Shown here piece after piece: positions 1-12,100 of a stretch of DNA of 64,000 nucleotides. The translations under genes were made by a program, and so were the position numbers. The DNA comes from Diphasiastrum complanatum (Eukaryota; Streptophyta; Lycopodiopsida; Lycopodiales; Lycopodiaceae): positions 31,012,934 through 31,076,933 of the forward strand of contig CM055112.1 of assembly GCA_029204225.1 (NCBI GenBank). Reading direction: 5' to 3'. Under the pieces are notes generated by a model. It worked only from the letters and a program-made list of their open reading frames with translations. It ran no database searches and was not told where the DNA came from. How positions within the stretch are numbered: position 1 is the stretch's first letter; each line of letters starts with the position of its first letter.

Positions 1-600
1 ATCAACGAGGTTGTCAACGGTGCGAAGAGGAATGGTGGAGGTGGATGGAAGGTCAGATTGAGGGGTGAAGAAACGATTGGGAGGCAGTGGAAGGCGATAT
101 GGCGAGCGGTGTTGAGGTGGCACAAGGTGAAATTGCGAACTCGAGAGGAGGCATGGTAGCATCAATGAGAAATGTGGTGGTGGCTTCAGCCTGAGCGGTG
201 TATTGGAGATCCTGGTTGAAGGTACGGTCTCTGCTAGTTTGGAAGTCGAAATGGGGAAAAGTTAGTTGGAGCTATTAGTAGTCGATAGTGGAGGTGGATT
301 CGATGAAGGAAAAATCAAAGATGGAGCAAGGATGGCGGATGGATGGATCATGGACAATGGCATTATAATGTACCAAGGCCGCATTACAGCAAATAGTGAG
401 GGTGGTGGGATGGTATTGATGGTTGTCATAGTAAAGGGTCCGGATCTCGTTATATGCAAGACGGAGGGCTTATGGAAGGGCGGTGGTAGTGGTGTGACAA
501 TGCTTTATGTGCTATGTCAGGGTGTCAACAGACGACTTGTCTGCTCATGTTGGCTGGTACTGTGGAGCCTATTGTACCTATTGGCGTTGTGAAGAGGAAG
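1..600. other. Purine-rich non-coding stretch, unidentified
   Basis: The plus strand is rich in G and A, with many GTGGAGG and GGATGG runs. The open frames here (for example 266-592) show no domain and I do not accept them as genes. It may be the leader or pre-LTR filler of a retrotransposon that begins outside the window; that is inference only. Confidence 0.3.
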
Positions 601-682
601 GGATAAATGAAGAAACAAAACGTTTCTATTGCCAAAGCCTTGCTAGCTTTCCACCCTAATTTTGACAGAAAAGACACACAAA

Positions 683-925
683 ACAAAAATGTTCGCGAAC
701 AATTTTGTGACACATGACACGGAATTGTTTCGCGACACAAAATCATTCGTGCTCCACAAAGGACCAAGAAGATCAGCCAAGTACCATGGGCTACAAGTAT
801 TTGATCAGATATTATGACATCAGCATAAGTACTCTAGATCATGGCTAGTCTGCCACTCTTGTAATCTGTGATTAGTTGTAGATGTTTAATCTTTTTGATC
901 TGGAAGTTACACGACGCGACACAAA
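683..925. repeat. Near-perfect 26-bp palindrome with repeated half-sites
   Basis: Positions 683-708 form a near-perfect palindrome centred on TGTTCGCGAACA (690-701). The half motif CGCGACACAAAA recurs near 733 and 914. Just downstream, near 990 and 1041, two copies of a 20-bp unit starting TCCGC and ending AGCGAGACA follow each other. No gene is seen from 600 to 1450. Confidence 0.5.
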
Positions 926-1457
926 AAAGTTCACGAAATATATACTTTCTGCTTGATGCATAATACTGTAAGACGAAAATATACAGAATACATGTCCGCC
1001 TGTGAGCGAGACAATTTTGTAAGAGGATCATCAGATTCAGAAGTCCGCTAGTAAGCGAGACATCATTCATGAGAAAATTGTATTTCTCTCATGCCAATGC
1101 ACTGTGTGGATCTGTTGCACAGTGCTTGAAATCAGAAGATCACTAGATAATATTGTCTGTTATGTGCATATTATTCTAAATGATTGTATGATCTCGAACG
1201 AATATTTGTTTCTACTATGCGTTTATCTGATTCACTTGTTTATTCAATTCCACACATTGGTTTGATTTTTTTAAATGCTATAATAATCTATAACGTAGAT
1301 CAGCAGTGTCTGTCTACATTCTGGAGGATTGTAGGAATGATATAGCCAGCAGTGACCAGCAATCATAGTTGAATTGTACACAAACTGATTTTATTAGCTA
1401 ATGTTTTTCGCTTTGTCTTTCACTTTGTTTCGCTTCGCGATCACTCTTTTAAGCCTA

Positions 1458-1520
1458 GACGTAGACGACGAGGTAACTGCTTTATATCAGGACCGTTGCA
1501 TTGCATTCGTCGTCTACGTC
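1458..1520. repeat. Perfect 14-bp inverted repeat (hairpin)
   Basis: GACGTAGACGACGA at 1458-1471 is matched by its exact reverse complement at 1507-1520, with a 35-base loop. The arms are much richer in CpG than the AT-rich surroundings. Its role is unknown. Confidence 0.6.
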
Positions 1521-1560
1521 GACCATTACGAGGATTATTGTCTCCAACACTAAATGAGGA

Positions 1561-2330
1561 TGAAGAATCCTATATACCAAAATAACAAGAAGTAGGTTGA
1601 ATCAATGCTTGATAAACATTTCCTCCCAATACTTGATAGATCTAAATGTTGCATATGAATATAAATTACCTCTTTGTTAAAAAAATATGAACATACCAAT
1701 GTATCTATTAGACCATTTTTCTTTTCAACTTGTTAACATTCAATGAACTCAAAGAATTGCACGCTTCTACATATTTACATATTTATGAATTTCACATTCA
1801 TTAGCTTGCACTTATTATCTTATGTAAACATCTAGGCAAATGACGAATAATGCTCCAAACATTTGACATATTTAATGACACAAACCAAATACAATCAAGA
1901 TGCATGGATTATATATCTCTGCATATCAACAAAATTTATATTTGCACATTTGACTTATTGTCTTTTGCAAACATTTGGGTAGAGGACGGTTGAAACTATA
2001 CTTGATGAAAAATTCCTCTCCAAACCTGATAGATCTAGTGGCACAGACCATTACATAAGCTCCCTTTACATTCCTAGTAAAATATTCTTCTTTTCCATTG
2101 GTGCATTCTTCAAATCACAATTCGTCAATAGAGGGTGGCCAATGGAACTATTTATATATGCAACATTGTTTCCATGCACATCTGGATGTCCATCAATGTA
2201 TTAATGATTTGCCCTTGAGATGTTGTCTCCTTGCATGCGTTGCTCCTCTAAAGAACAAGAATTTGAATTCATGGGATAACTTCTGTGTGGATAATCCACG
2301 CGAAACTTGAATGCCAATAAAACAGCATTT
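1561..2330. other. AT-rich intergenic DNA, no gene seen
   Basis: No domain, tRNA or retroelement signature is visible. Near 2288-2305 there is one copy of the GTGGATAATCCACGCG palindrome that forms an array around 36.3-36.65 kb. Confidence 0.4.
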
Positions 2331-2640
2331 TTGCGAGCATTCTTGCTCCTCTTCTTTTGCTTTCAAGTTTTATAGGTTTTTCTAATCTAGTGTGTAGCGC
2401 TCTTGCTTGCTATTGCTCTTCCAAGCTATATAGATCTTTCTTGCTTGCTTGCTTGCTTTTGGTTGCTCTTCATTGCTAGTGATCTTGCTCTTGCTATTGC
2501 TTGCTCTATTGATCTTGCTTGGTATTGATCTTGCTTACTATTAATCTATTGCTTTCTTGTCATTGCTTACTCTTCTAATCTAAAAATCTTCACTACTCTT
2601 TTACTCCCATTCTCCACTTCTTTCTAACTTTTAAAGTTTT
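2331..2640. repeat. Low-complexity CTTGCT / TTGATCTTGCT repeat tract
   Basis: The tract is built of irregular repeats of CTTGCT, TTGCTCTT and TATTGATCTTGCTT. A weaker tract of the same kind sits at 34905-34985. It is not a clean tandem array. Confidence 0.55.
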
Positions 2641-3859
2641 TCTTTGATACAATGTCTTCAAGTAGTAGGTCAAGTGGAGTACAAACAAGGTTACGATCAT
2701 GGATATGTTGGTCTTAAGGCTTTTATGGAATCCTATGGATTGTTTCCAATCGTAAACTTTTAACCTTTATTGTTTTGTGATTGTTTACTTTGTGGTTTAC
2801 AAGTAAGTTTAATCTCAGTTAAATTAAATCTTTGATTTTATTTTGTAGAGAGGCTCTACAACCTCAAGTGTTCATGATGTGGAAGAAAATGTGAAAAAAT
2901 TTTAAGAGCAAAATATGGAAGAGAACGTGAGAGAGCGAAGAGGAGTTTGAAGATGTGGACACCAACGTATACCTACAAGATGAAGGAGGTGAGGAGGGAG
3001 GAAGTGATGATGAGTAGAGGTTTTTAAACTAAATGTAAGGCCTTGTAGAAAACAATGTAGGAAGGAAGAATATATTCTCTCATCAATGTACTTTTTTTTA
3101 AAATCAATCAATATAATGTTTTGGCATCACATCATTCTTGCAAAAATTTAGAATGCATATATTTTATAATTCATGAATGCAAATATATAGTCTATTGAAT
3201 GCAAATGTATCTATTGATGTATTCAATGCAATGTATAGTCTATTTAATGCACATCTATGGAATTCAAATGTATCTATTGATGAATTCAATGCAATGTTTT
3301 GAAATGGCAATAAACATAAAGTACTTACGAGTCTTCCGTTGATGATTAGTCTGAAATATGTTGGTAGATTGGTTTGTAAGAGCCTGAACTCTGTTCTGAT
3401 AAAATCAAACTTCCAATGCTCTTCCACCTCAACCATAGTCAAATATTCCTCATTGTAGATAATGCTTATCTTCATTCAGTTTGTGTGACCATTTAGTTCG
3501 AAGTCTTGATCCAGTGATAGCCATGTACCTTCAATTTTCTTGTATCTTTGATAGCTAAATGTGAGACTGAGCATTTTCTTTTCGATATGATAACGAAAGA
3601 TCATTGAAGACTTTTTAATCCTGCATTCTATGTCATTATTTCTTTAACTATCTCAGCCTTGATCCATGAGAAAAATAAAAGTATCTTTACAAAGGGTCTT
3701 TTTTTATTCTGGAACCCCTCTAATGCATGAATTCTTAGAACTTGTCCAAGAGGAGTGATAGGAAGGACAAAAATGTGGATCTAGGTATGGCATTCGTCCA
3801 GAAAAAGGAAATGGATTTGATATTGGTTTTGACTTGGGTTTGAAAGAGTTCTTATGTAG
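2641..3859. other. Intergenic DNA, no gene seen
   Basis: From 3160 to 3300 there are imperfect repeats of GAATGCAAATGTATCTATTGA. The open frames of about 70 to 100 codons show no recognisable domain. Confidence 0.4.
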
Positions 3860-4414
3860 AGTAAGAAATAGCATAATATCTTTGGCAAAATTTGATCCAT
3901 CAAGATCTTAACAGAGTGGATATGGCTTGAATCTTTGTAGAGGATGGGCCACCGACACTACCTTTCACAAAGTCATAAAGTTAAAAGAAGCTTCAAAAGT
4001 CATACAAAAATATGAATTAGACCAACGTAAATTCAATTCATGCTTGTACATGGTTAATCACGACACGGGTAGGGGGACACGGAAGTTTACCAGCATGAGA
4101 TGATCAAAGTTTGCATTAAAATATTTTCTGCCGCCTCTGGATCGGTTATCATTCCAAACACGACGACGCGTAGTCAACAATGTGACAAATTTCAATGACT
4201 ATCCATGTGCATACAGTGTTAATGACACCACCGCTCGCTCATTGCCTGCCTTGGCTAGCCAGGTCCGATGAAGGAAGCTGGAAGCATGATCTTGCTCATT
4301 CTGATCCTGGCATATAAACTGCATCTCTAGGTGAGTATAAAAGGCCGTGCCTGGACATCATGTATTACACACAAGTAATAAGTACAATCTCATCTATATA
4401 TTTCACATTTTAAG
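3860..4414 (+). promoter_or_regulatory. Promoter region of KP4-like copy A
   Basis: This block matches the reverse complement of the DNA upstream of the intact KP4-like gene (47314-48150), including a shared GGCTTGAATC..TTGTAGAGGA..GGGCCA stretch and the sequence around the TATA box. TATAAAA lies at 4336-4342, 73 bases before the ATG, the same spacing as in the intact copy. Copy A carries extra bases between blocks, so it has diverged. Confidence 0.7.
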
Positions 4415-4540
4415 ATGATGCATTTCAAGGCACTTGCTCTTGATGTCTTCGTTGCCTTCTCATACCTTTCCGGCTCATCCATTACTGAAGCCTATTCCCA
4501 TAACTGTCATGGCTCCGGGAAATGCCCTCCTGAAAATTAA
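4415..4540 (+). pseudogene. KP4-like secreted protein, copy A, truncated
   Basis: The frame opens with the same Met-Met-His-Phe-Lys start as the intact gene at 46936-47313 and encodes the signal peptide and the first two cysteines of the mature part (the CHGSGKC motif). It then ends at a stop after 41 codons, against 125 in the intact copy. DNA after 4540 does not match the rest of the gene, so this looks like a break or recombination junction and not a point mutation. One signal-peptide residue has changed to Asp within the hydrophobic core, which would weaken secretion. The promoter is retained, so a short transcript is possible. Confidence 0.8.
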
Positions 4541-4733
4541 TTACCTCCATGATTGAAAAGTGATAAAGAGCTTGTTAAGGCTAGATCTGTATTGAAGGCG
4601 ACAGACTTAGATGTATTGGCTGTTGGCACTTATCCTGACGGGAGCATTGCGCATGCAGCAGCCAACCGCGGTTGCTACGCCTGCTGGCAGCAACGGATTC
4701 TGGTTAAGCCTACGTTGGATCGCGATGGCCTTT

Positions 4734-4738
<5 letters not shown>
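4541..4738 (+). other. Unidentified open stretch joined to KP4-like copy A
   Basis: A frame from 4553 runs about 60 codons before entering the AG microsatellite. It contains a Cys-Tyr-Ala-Cys pair and is less AT-rich than its neighbours. I do not recognise it. It may be an exon fragment fused to the broken KP4-like copy, or chance. Confidence 0.25.

Positions 4739-4816
<78 letters not shown>
4739..4816. repeat. (AG)n microsatellite
   Basis: An uninterrupted AG run of about 78 bases. It forms the left edge of a dispersed repeat whose other copy, at 36068, also begins with an AG run. Confidence 0.95.
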
Positions 4817-4820
<4 letters not shown>

Positions 4821-5040
4821 CGAAAGAGTTAAATGTAACGAACACTCCCAACTAGGAAGATGTGTAACCCTTGTTTTCTTCCGTTAAAATTGTGGTTCAA
4901 ATGTTTCTTGTTGGAAGATAAGTTTCACAAGAAAGCCCAAACGACGTATACACAACTAGAAAACTTTGTGTTTATCCACTTAGAGTATCTACGCGACACC
5001 CGAGAGAGAAGAGAGAGAGAGAGAGAGAGGGAGAGGGAAA
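4817..5040. repeat. Dispersed repeat next to AG microsatellite, copy 1
   Basis: 4817-5000 is almost the same as 36132-36312 (shared start ATTACGAAAGAGTTAAATG, shared end at the ACGTGACACCC-type block). A third, more diverged copy is at 35605-35745. A second short GA run follows at 5003-5040. No coding potential; likely part of an unclassified transposable element. Confidence 0.75.
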
Positions 5041-5089
5041 AGAGATTGATCCCATCTCACAAGCATTACTAGTTTTGGGCAGCTTTAAT

Positions 5090-6790
5090 TTAAGTAAAGG
5101 GCAGCCCCTCTCGGGCTTGATAATATGGATCAATATTAATGAGAGAACACTATAACTACAAATACAATAGTCTAGGATTAGCTAAGAATAGGCAATTGAC
5201 GAAAGTAGATGATGTACCTGTAATGGCCACCTCATCTACCAAATGCACAATGAGATGCATTTGAATGGTGAGAATGGATGTGGGAATTGATCAAACACAT
5301 TGCCTTTATGGAACTTTGTCTTGTCGCCTCAATGGATGCTAGCAGTATCTCCTTGGATTAAATGTATCTTCATAAAAAAAGTAAACAACAATAATATACG
5401 CATTAGTTAGATCATCATCTTTGGAAAAAATAATGTGATCATGATTCGCATTGATCATACCTCACCAAATCACTGAGTTTGTAGATTGCACTCCTTAGCT
5501 CCTTTGTCAGAAATCCTCTCAACACCAAGGGAAGCACAAACTGCATATGCAAAAGCTATCTGGTCATTGAGACCCTCCCTTCTCAAAAATCAAATTAAGA
5601 AAACCATCATTTGAAATTCTCTTGAAATGAAAGTCAATATTTACTCAAAATTTGAATTTTAAGTGTGGTAAAGAGTGGGACATTGCCGTTAATAAGGCGC
5701 TAGGGATATAGGGTTAAAGGGAGACGTGGGGTTAGTGGGTGGGTTATATTTTGAAGATGTGTCATGTCATATGGACCATTCCATCTCAATTGTCACTCTC
5801 TCATGGGTATAAATGTCGTCATTAACACTAATTATAATTAGTGAAGGGGCTCTTTTTTAGTCCAAAAATGCTTCTCTCTTTGGAAAAGCCATGGAGCCTT
5901 TTCGGAGGACAATTGAATTCCCTACCATTTGTGGCCATAAATTAGCCATCTTTTTCACCTTTTTTAAGTCGTCTGGTGCGGGATTTGTTAATCTTTGGCA
6001 CCGGTCCCTACAGATCTTGTGTGCATCGGGCCCAAAACTAGATGGTTTATCAACAATTTTTCCCAATATGGAAATTCATGAAATATTGATAACCTCTTCA
6101 TGTCGGGAAGGAGTCACCCAAGATATTGATTGGATCTCTAAATTTGAAACCAATCACTTGCCTACAATATTAAGAAACAAGCACACACATTTAGTTGAGA
6201 ACATCGTTAAAACAGATCTACAGAGAGTAGTTGTTAAAAAAATAAATGACATTAATCATCCCAAATATGTATTGTACCTTCATGGCATGGGGACATTGAC
6301 CAACAAGCTCATCACGTAGAGGGTGATCGGGTGGAAGGTATCGAGTGTGGACCTCATAAACCATCTTTTGCAGATGTTGTGAGTGACATGCTTGCAAATA
6401 CTCGGCACAAAAGAGACATGCATTATAGCCACTCATTGAGAGCCCTACACTGAAACAAAACAACCAACTTAATTGTGAGTGTAATGTTTGAGTCGAAAGA
6501 AAATTTGTGAATACACATTAGATTTAATACCAAGAACTAATAGCAACAATATCTCACCGGAACATTTTTCATATCCAAAAAAGTCGTGCATTGTCCACAT
6601 CAAAATCTCCTTTATCAAAAAAATCTCTTGGTCTACATGGTCTTAATATATCGGTCACTTGAACTACTTGTCATAGAATCTTTAGCTCATCTATCAAGGG
6701 AACCATATACACGTCCATATTTTTGGTCTTGTATTTTCCAGAATAAGAAGAGCAAGCATTAGGTGCAACATGATGACCAAAAAGAAATAA
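5090..6790 (-). pseudogene. CACTA (TNP2-type) transposase relic, copy a
   Basis: Read on the minus strand, 6790 to 5090 follows the same order as the relic at 9130-12240: the block ending in MDVYM..LIDELK (about 6700), the SGYNAC..ARHSQHL-like block with YLPPDHPLRDELVG (6463-6218), the PDAHKI..KMANLWPQM block (6066-5857), and the LPLVLRG-like start of the DUF4218 region (about 5560-5480). Stops and frame changes separate the blocks. The SGYNAC zinc-binding region and the DUF4218 region are typical of the En/Spm (CACTA) TNP2 transposase. Terminal repeats were not found. It lies in inverted orientation to copy b. Confidence 0.75.
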
Positions 6791-7629
6791 ATGACATGGA
6801 GACCCATTGTTTAAAATTTTTAATTTTTTTTAAACTATCCGTAATTAAAATGCTACAAAAAGGTATATTGTATTTTTAAAAAAATGTCGTATTTTAAAAG
6901 AAAATCAGTCATGCTAAAAAAATTTGTTAATAGATTTTGATTAATAACTGCAAATTAGCATATATGAAATAATAATACTATTTAAAATTAAATCATTAGA
7001 CACACATTCGCTAAGAGAACTAAGAAAATTATTTTTGCTTATTTGAAACAAAAATTCTAATTTTTTTTTTTGGATTTAATTTTTTTTTAAATGACAATTC
7101 TTGTATCAAGAAAAATATTTCTAAAATTATTGTAGACATTTTAATCAATATTTTTTAAATCTTAACTTATATTTCAAATATCTCTATAAGGTCATTAAAT
7201 ATTTCAACATTATATGATTACAAATGAAATTATTTTATAGTAACCGAGATTACCTGATTTGTGAAAAAATTTAAATCACCCTAAAAATAATCTTTTTATC
7301 TCTCTCAATCTCTAATAATATTGTCTCCAAAAAATTATTATAGAAACACATCAAAAAATTAGACTATAAAAAATTTACACTAATCAATTCACATAATATC
7401 CAACAGTTTCTTACTTAGTGAATTTAACAAATTTAAATATTCTAAAAAATTAAAATATCCATTTTATTTTAACATTAATAATCATGATCAAAACTAAATT
7501 TGCAACAAACTATTAGGATTTTTTTTTTACAAACAAATTTAAGAACATTAAATAAATAAAAAATATTTCAAGACACAATGTTTCAAGAAATATAAATACA
7601 AATTTTCCTTTCAAATAAAAGAAAATTCA
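6791..7629. other. Very AT-rich DNA, no gene seen
   Basis: The stretch is dominated by A and T runs and every frame is broken often. No repeat partner was recognised in the window. Confidence 0.5.
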
Positions 7630-7905
7630 TTACATCCAAAAATCATCAATGTCATTGACATTTCTCTCTTTTTGTGGAGGAGCCACTGTAGAGTCAAGTA
7701 GCACCTCTTTAAAAACTTCATCGACAGTTATCACATTGTAGTCTTCAACTAGAACATCAACAAACTCTCCTGTATCACCCACTTTCCTGCTAGCAAGACG
7801 CTATGATTCCTTGGACAAGGAAATTATTGAGTCCTCATTATCCAAACTCTTTCCTATCTCAGCCAATTCATCTGGCAAAACTGAAATTTGAGATTTCATT
7901 CTCAT
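7630..7905 (-). pseudogene. Broken open frame of unknown origin
   Basis: The minus strand gives 92 codons from ATG at 7905 to TAA at 7630 with one in-frame TAG at 7801-7803. The second half is acidic with a clear codon-like pattern (VEDYNVITVDEVFKE, then a tail ending in DDFWM). It stands out from the surrounding AT-rich DNA. I do not recognise the family; the C-terminal tail of a transposase is one possibility, unproven. Confidence 0.3.
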
Positions 7906-7950
7906 TTTTACAAATTCAACTAAATTATAATCTAAATCTGCTACAACAAC

Positions 7951-8300
7951 ATGTTAGTTTACATTTTGGAGGGAAAGCCAAGTGGCCAAATAGGGTTTGG
8001 ACACTCTATAAAAGGATGTAAGTCGTGGAGAGACACATCTTTTCTCTTCTATCTCTCATTTCATCATTATACATGGTTCTCTTTGGGTTCTACTACTCAT
8101 TGGTGCACTATCTTGGTGATATCTTGCAATTCTATGTGTAGAATGATCATATTTTACTATTTTCGGTTTCGCACATGTGAAATATAGTAGGGTTTTGTAA
8201 TTGTACAGATAACAAACATATTTTATGTTTTGGTTCATGTTTGATCAGTATCTCTTAGAGTTGGCATCTCATTTTGTATGTAGATGCTGATTTTTCTACA
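7951..8300 (+). mobile_element. Truncated copia LTR (same family as the split LTR at 54195/61186)
   Basis: This matches the reverse complement of the joined LTR pieces 54195-54508 and 60935-60985: the GGGAAAGCCAAGTGGCCAAAT join is intact here, followed by the TATA box (CTATAAAAGG, about 8007), a CACATGTG motif near 8175 and the end ATGCTGATTTTTCTACA at 8300. It shows the uninterrupted state of the site into which the 54.5-kb copia element jumped. The first about 220 bases of the LTR are missing and no primer site follows. Confidence 0.8.
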
Positions 8301-8705
8301 TTGGCAGTTGGTTTGCTCCTTATTGTAACCAAAGATCAGGGATATGGATTGGATCTTAAATGATCTGAAATCCTTCACAATATATACGAATCAAAATGCA
8401 TTTATAATGTACATGAAGTAATGTAAAAAGGTATTGCAATTTATAATGTGCATGAAGTAGTTCGTAATGTATGAATAGAAAGTACCTCATGTTTATTATT
8501 TGATCCAAATGTCGAATGCAATCCAAAAATATTCTCTCAAAAGCAATCCAAGAACAACACCTCTCCAAGAATATGACTCCAAGAACAACCCGATTAAAAT
8601 TTCTTACAATTTTTTTTTTAAGATCTAATCAAGGACATCAGATTTTGACATAATAATCTATCAAGCATATCCATCGGCCATCTGTCGGATGCCTCCAAAT
8701 AGCGC
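8301..8705. other. No gene seen
   Basis: AT-rich sequence with short repeats of AATGTACATGAAGTA and AATGTGCATGAAGTA near 8405 and 8445. No domain. Confidence 0.4.
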
Positions 8706-9110
8706 TTTGTTAATGAACAACATGAATTTCATGACTCAGCAGCCTCTCACGTATAAAGTGATACTGAATTTCAATGTATTTGGTTCTCGCATGGACCACG
8801 GTATTCTTTGCTAGCTGAATGCCACTTTGACTGTCGCCATGTAAAGTTGTGAGATTTTTCTGCTTCATGCCAACTTCTTCCAAGATTTGTCTCAACCATA
8901 TTGCTTCGTGTGCTGCACTACACATTGCCTTATACTTTGGTTTTGTGGTGGATAGAGCAATTGTATTTTGCTTCTTACTAGACCAGGAAAAGCAACTGCC
9001 ACAAAACTAGAATACATACCCTGTGGTGGATCTACGATCATCATAGTCACCTCCCTAATCCACATTCACATAGCCACACAACTCAGGTAAACCCTCATGC
9101 TTCCTCGTTG
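8706..9110 (-). pseudogene. Ty1/copia RNase H relic
   Basis: The minus strand reads through the end of a copia RNase H domain: the SKKQ-like and YKAMCSAAHEAIWLRQ block (about 8990-8880), a GDSQSGIQLAKN block with the catalytic-region Asp, then HARTKYIEIQYHFIRE, and ends near 8710. The part to the right (8930-9110) continues the domain in broken frames (the YVDADYDD-type block). Family-wise it differs from the complete copia elements in this window. Reverse transcriptase is absent. Confidence 0.8.
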
Positions 9111-9129
9111 TGGGGAACACCGCTACAGG

Positions 9130-12100
9130 CAAGGTTTACAAGGAGTGACCATACTCGCCAAGGTGGTAAGACATTTTCCCATCATCATACCCCAGGATAT
9201 GCCACATGTTTAAGTGTAATTCCATCTGGGAGCTAATGACATGGTATTTGAGCAATCGTTCATCAGATAATACTATGAGGATTCCTGCCAATTCTCCAGC
9301 ATGGAAGCACGTGGATGCTACTTGGCATGAGTTTAGGGATGAGCGTTTGGGGTTGGCGATGGATGGTGTGAATCCATTTGGTGTCCACATCATGATCCAC
9401 TTGGTTGGTTGTCCTTCTATTTACAGCATCCCCCCTTGGCTAAGTATCAAGAAGGGGCACCTAATGCTCACCCTTCTTATCTTGAGAAAGTACAAGGCAA
9501 AAAATATGGACGTGTATATGGCTCCCTTGATAGATGAACTAAAGATTCCATGGCAAAGAGTTCAAGTGAGCAATATATTAAGACCACTAAGACAAAGAGA
9601 TTTTGTGGTAAAGGGGATCTAGACATGGAGAATGTTCAAGTGAGATATCCTTGTCATTGGTTCGATTCATGGTATTATATTAAATTTTATGTGCATTCAC
9701 AAATTTTCTTTCAATTCAAACATTGGACTCATGATTAATTTGGTTGTTTTGTCTCAATGTAGGGCTCCAAACCAGTGGCTACAATGCATGTCCCGTTTAT
9801 TTGCAAGCACGTCACTCACAACATCTATGAAAGATGGTTTATGAGGGCCACACTCGATACCTTCCACCCGATCACCCTATGCGTGATGGGCTAATTGGTC
9901 ACCGTCCTCATTCCATGCAGGTACAATACATATTTGGGCCAATTAATGGTATATGTCATTTATTTGTTTTATAGTTACTCTGAGACTCTTTATATTTCTT
10001 CTAATGGAAATCTGAATTAAATGTGTGTGCTTGTTTGTTAATATTGTAGCCAAGTAATTGGCTTCAGATTTGGAAATCCAATCAATATCTAGGACGACTC
10101 CCTCCTGGCATGAAGAGGTTATCAATATTTCATGAACTATTGATAAACCATCTTTTGGACTCGATGCACATATTCACTTGACCGGGTCGAAAGATAAAAA
10201 TGACGCACAAGATGACTTAAAAGAAGTGGAAAAGATGGCCGATTTATAACCACAAACGATGAAGACTCAATTGTCCTACCAAAGGTCCCATGGATCTTCT
10301 CGAAGAGAGAAGAGACGATTGTAAACATAGCAATAGCCTCATTTCGAACTTTGACAGGACATATGCGATGCCTAAAGGGTGTCTTCACAAAGGACAACAA
10401 GCTAAGTGGACCAAAGTCTCATGACTGGCATAAATTTTTATAGGTTGACATGGCATGTTTTCTGACGTTGCTTTCACCTCAACATTGTGGATTACATTTT
10501 ATAGCATGTCTTGTAATTTCATGATGATCTCATTGCACATATATGTATCTCAATGAACAAATTGTTTTTGTGCATGCAGTTTGTGCTTCCCTTGGTGTTG
10601 AGAGGGCCCTTGACATAGGAGTTAAGGAGTGCAATCTACAAAATTAGTGGTTTGGTGAGGTACGGTGAATGCGACTCAGATCATTTTTTCTTGGGGTGAT
10701 TCAAGATGATGATCTTACTAATGTGTATGTCATTGTTGTTCCTCTTTCTTATGAAGATACATTTTATCCAAGGACATATCGTTGGCATCCGTTGAGACAA
10801 CAAGATAAAGCTCCATCGAGGCAGTGTGTTTGATCAAGAAGCACTTTCCCACATCCATTCTCACTATTCAAATGCATCTCATTGTGCATTTGGTAGATGA
10901 GGTGGTCATTGCAGGTACATCATATACTTGCGTCAATTCCCTATTCTTAGTCCATCCTAGACTATTGCTATTGTGGTAATTTCCATGTTCTCTCACTAAT
11001 GTTGATCCATTTTTTTTAATTCAGGCACTGTCCATAGCCGTTGGATGTTTTTCTTGGAACGATTCATGAAAACATTGAAAGGATTCGTCAGACAAAGAGC
11101 AAGGCTTGAGGGTAGCATGGTGGAAGGATGTCTAGTGCAAGAGTCCATGGTTTACATCATGGAGTTCTTTGCTCATAGCGATCCTTCTATTCCTCGTCTT
11201 TGGGATAAGAAGGATGATGAGCATGTTGTTGGGGAGGTTCCTCAAAGAAAAGGAGCGATCATGAGAATGAGTGAGTCCTTCAAGGAGAAAGTAAATAAGT
11301 TTTACATTCTTAATAGCGAGAAATGCAAAAGTGGATTTCGCTATATGAAGAGGCCAAGGCTCGTACACAAACCACTCAAGCCACTTTCAAGAGAGGGCAT
11401 AGAAGACAACCATATCCACCTGACCTCGCCCTTCTACCCAAGGACATGACGCTTGATTGGTTGCGTGATGCTTAGAGAAGCCTTGGTAAATAACCAGGAA
11501 GTAACAGAGAGTGGGAATATACAAGGGGGTGTGATTTACATGTAAGCTATGATGATCATCATTCACATGTTAATGAGCACATTGACAAAAATAGAAATAT
11601 GTACGATTGTGGAGTCATGGCAAATTTTATCCAAGACAGTCGAGCAAGCACGACGATGGACACCAATTGACTCTCTTCTCAACTTGATTATTGTGGGACA
11701 ATGAATGAAATCCTCAAAGTTGGATTTAGACAATTCAGCTTTTTCATATTTGATGTCAAATGGTTAAAAGTTATTTGCAATGGTCCCAATGCAACTATCA
11801 GGACAGATGAGAGTGGTTACTTTGCCATTGACTCTACCAAGATTTAAATAGATCAAAGTGATACATTTGTTTTTTCTCAGCAATGTGAGCAGGTACATTT
11901 CTTCCATGTCTTCAAGATGTCTATGCTCTTTTGTTGTCAACCAATCAATTTTCAGTGTACTACAAAAAATGTATATTGTGTATAGTAATACCCAAGCAAC
12001 TGTAACATAGCTATGGATACTAACTACAAGTCAACGTTTATGGTGAAATCTATCAATTATAGGTGGTCTTTCACCCCGATCGTTCAGATCCCAGATGGTG

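Noticed and set aside
266-592. 108-codon frame in the purine-rich start of the window
   Set aside because: No domain; the base skew removes stops by itself, and the opposite strand is also open.
4553-5072. Frames with long Arg-Glu runs (also 21315-21566, 34906-35211, 45960-46148)
   Set aside because: They are translations of AG/CT microsatellites and carry no domain.
11950-11975. GTGTACTACAAAAAATG as a CACTA terminal repeat
   Set aside because: It lies inside the DUF4216-like part of copy b and has no inverted partner.
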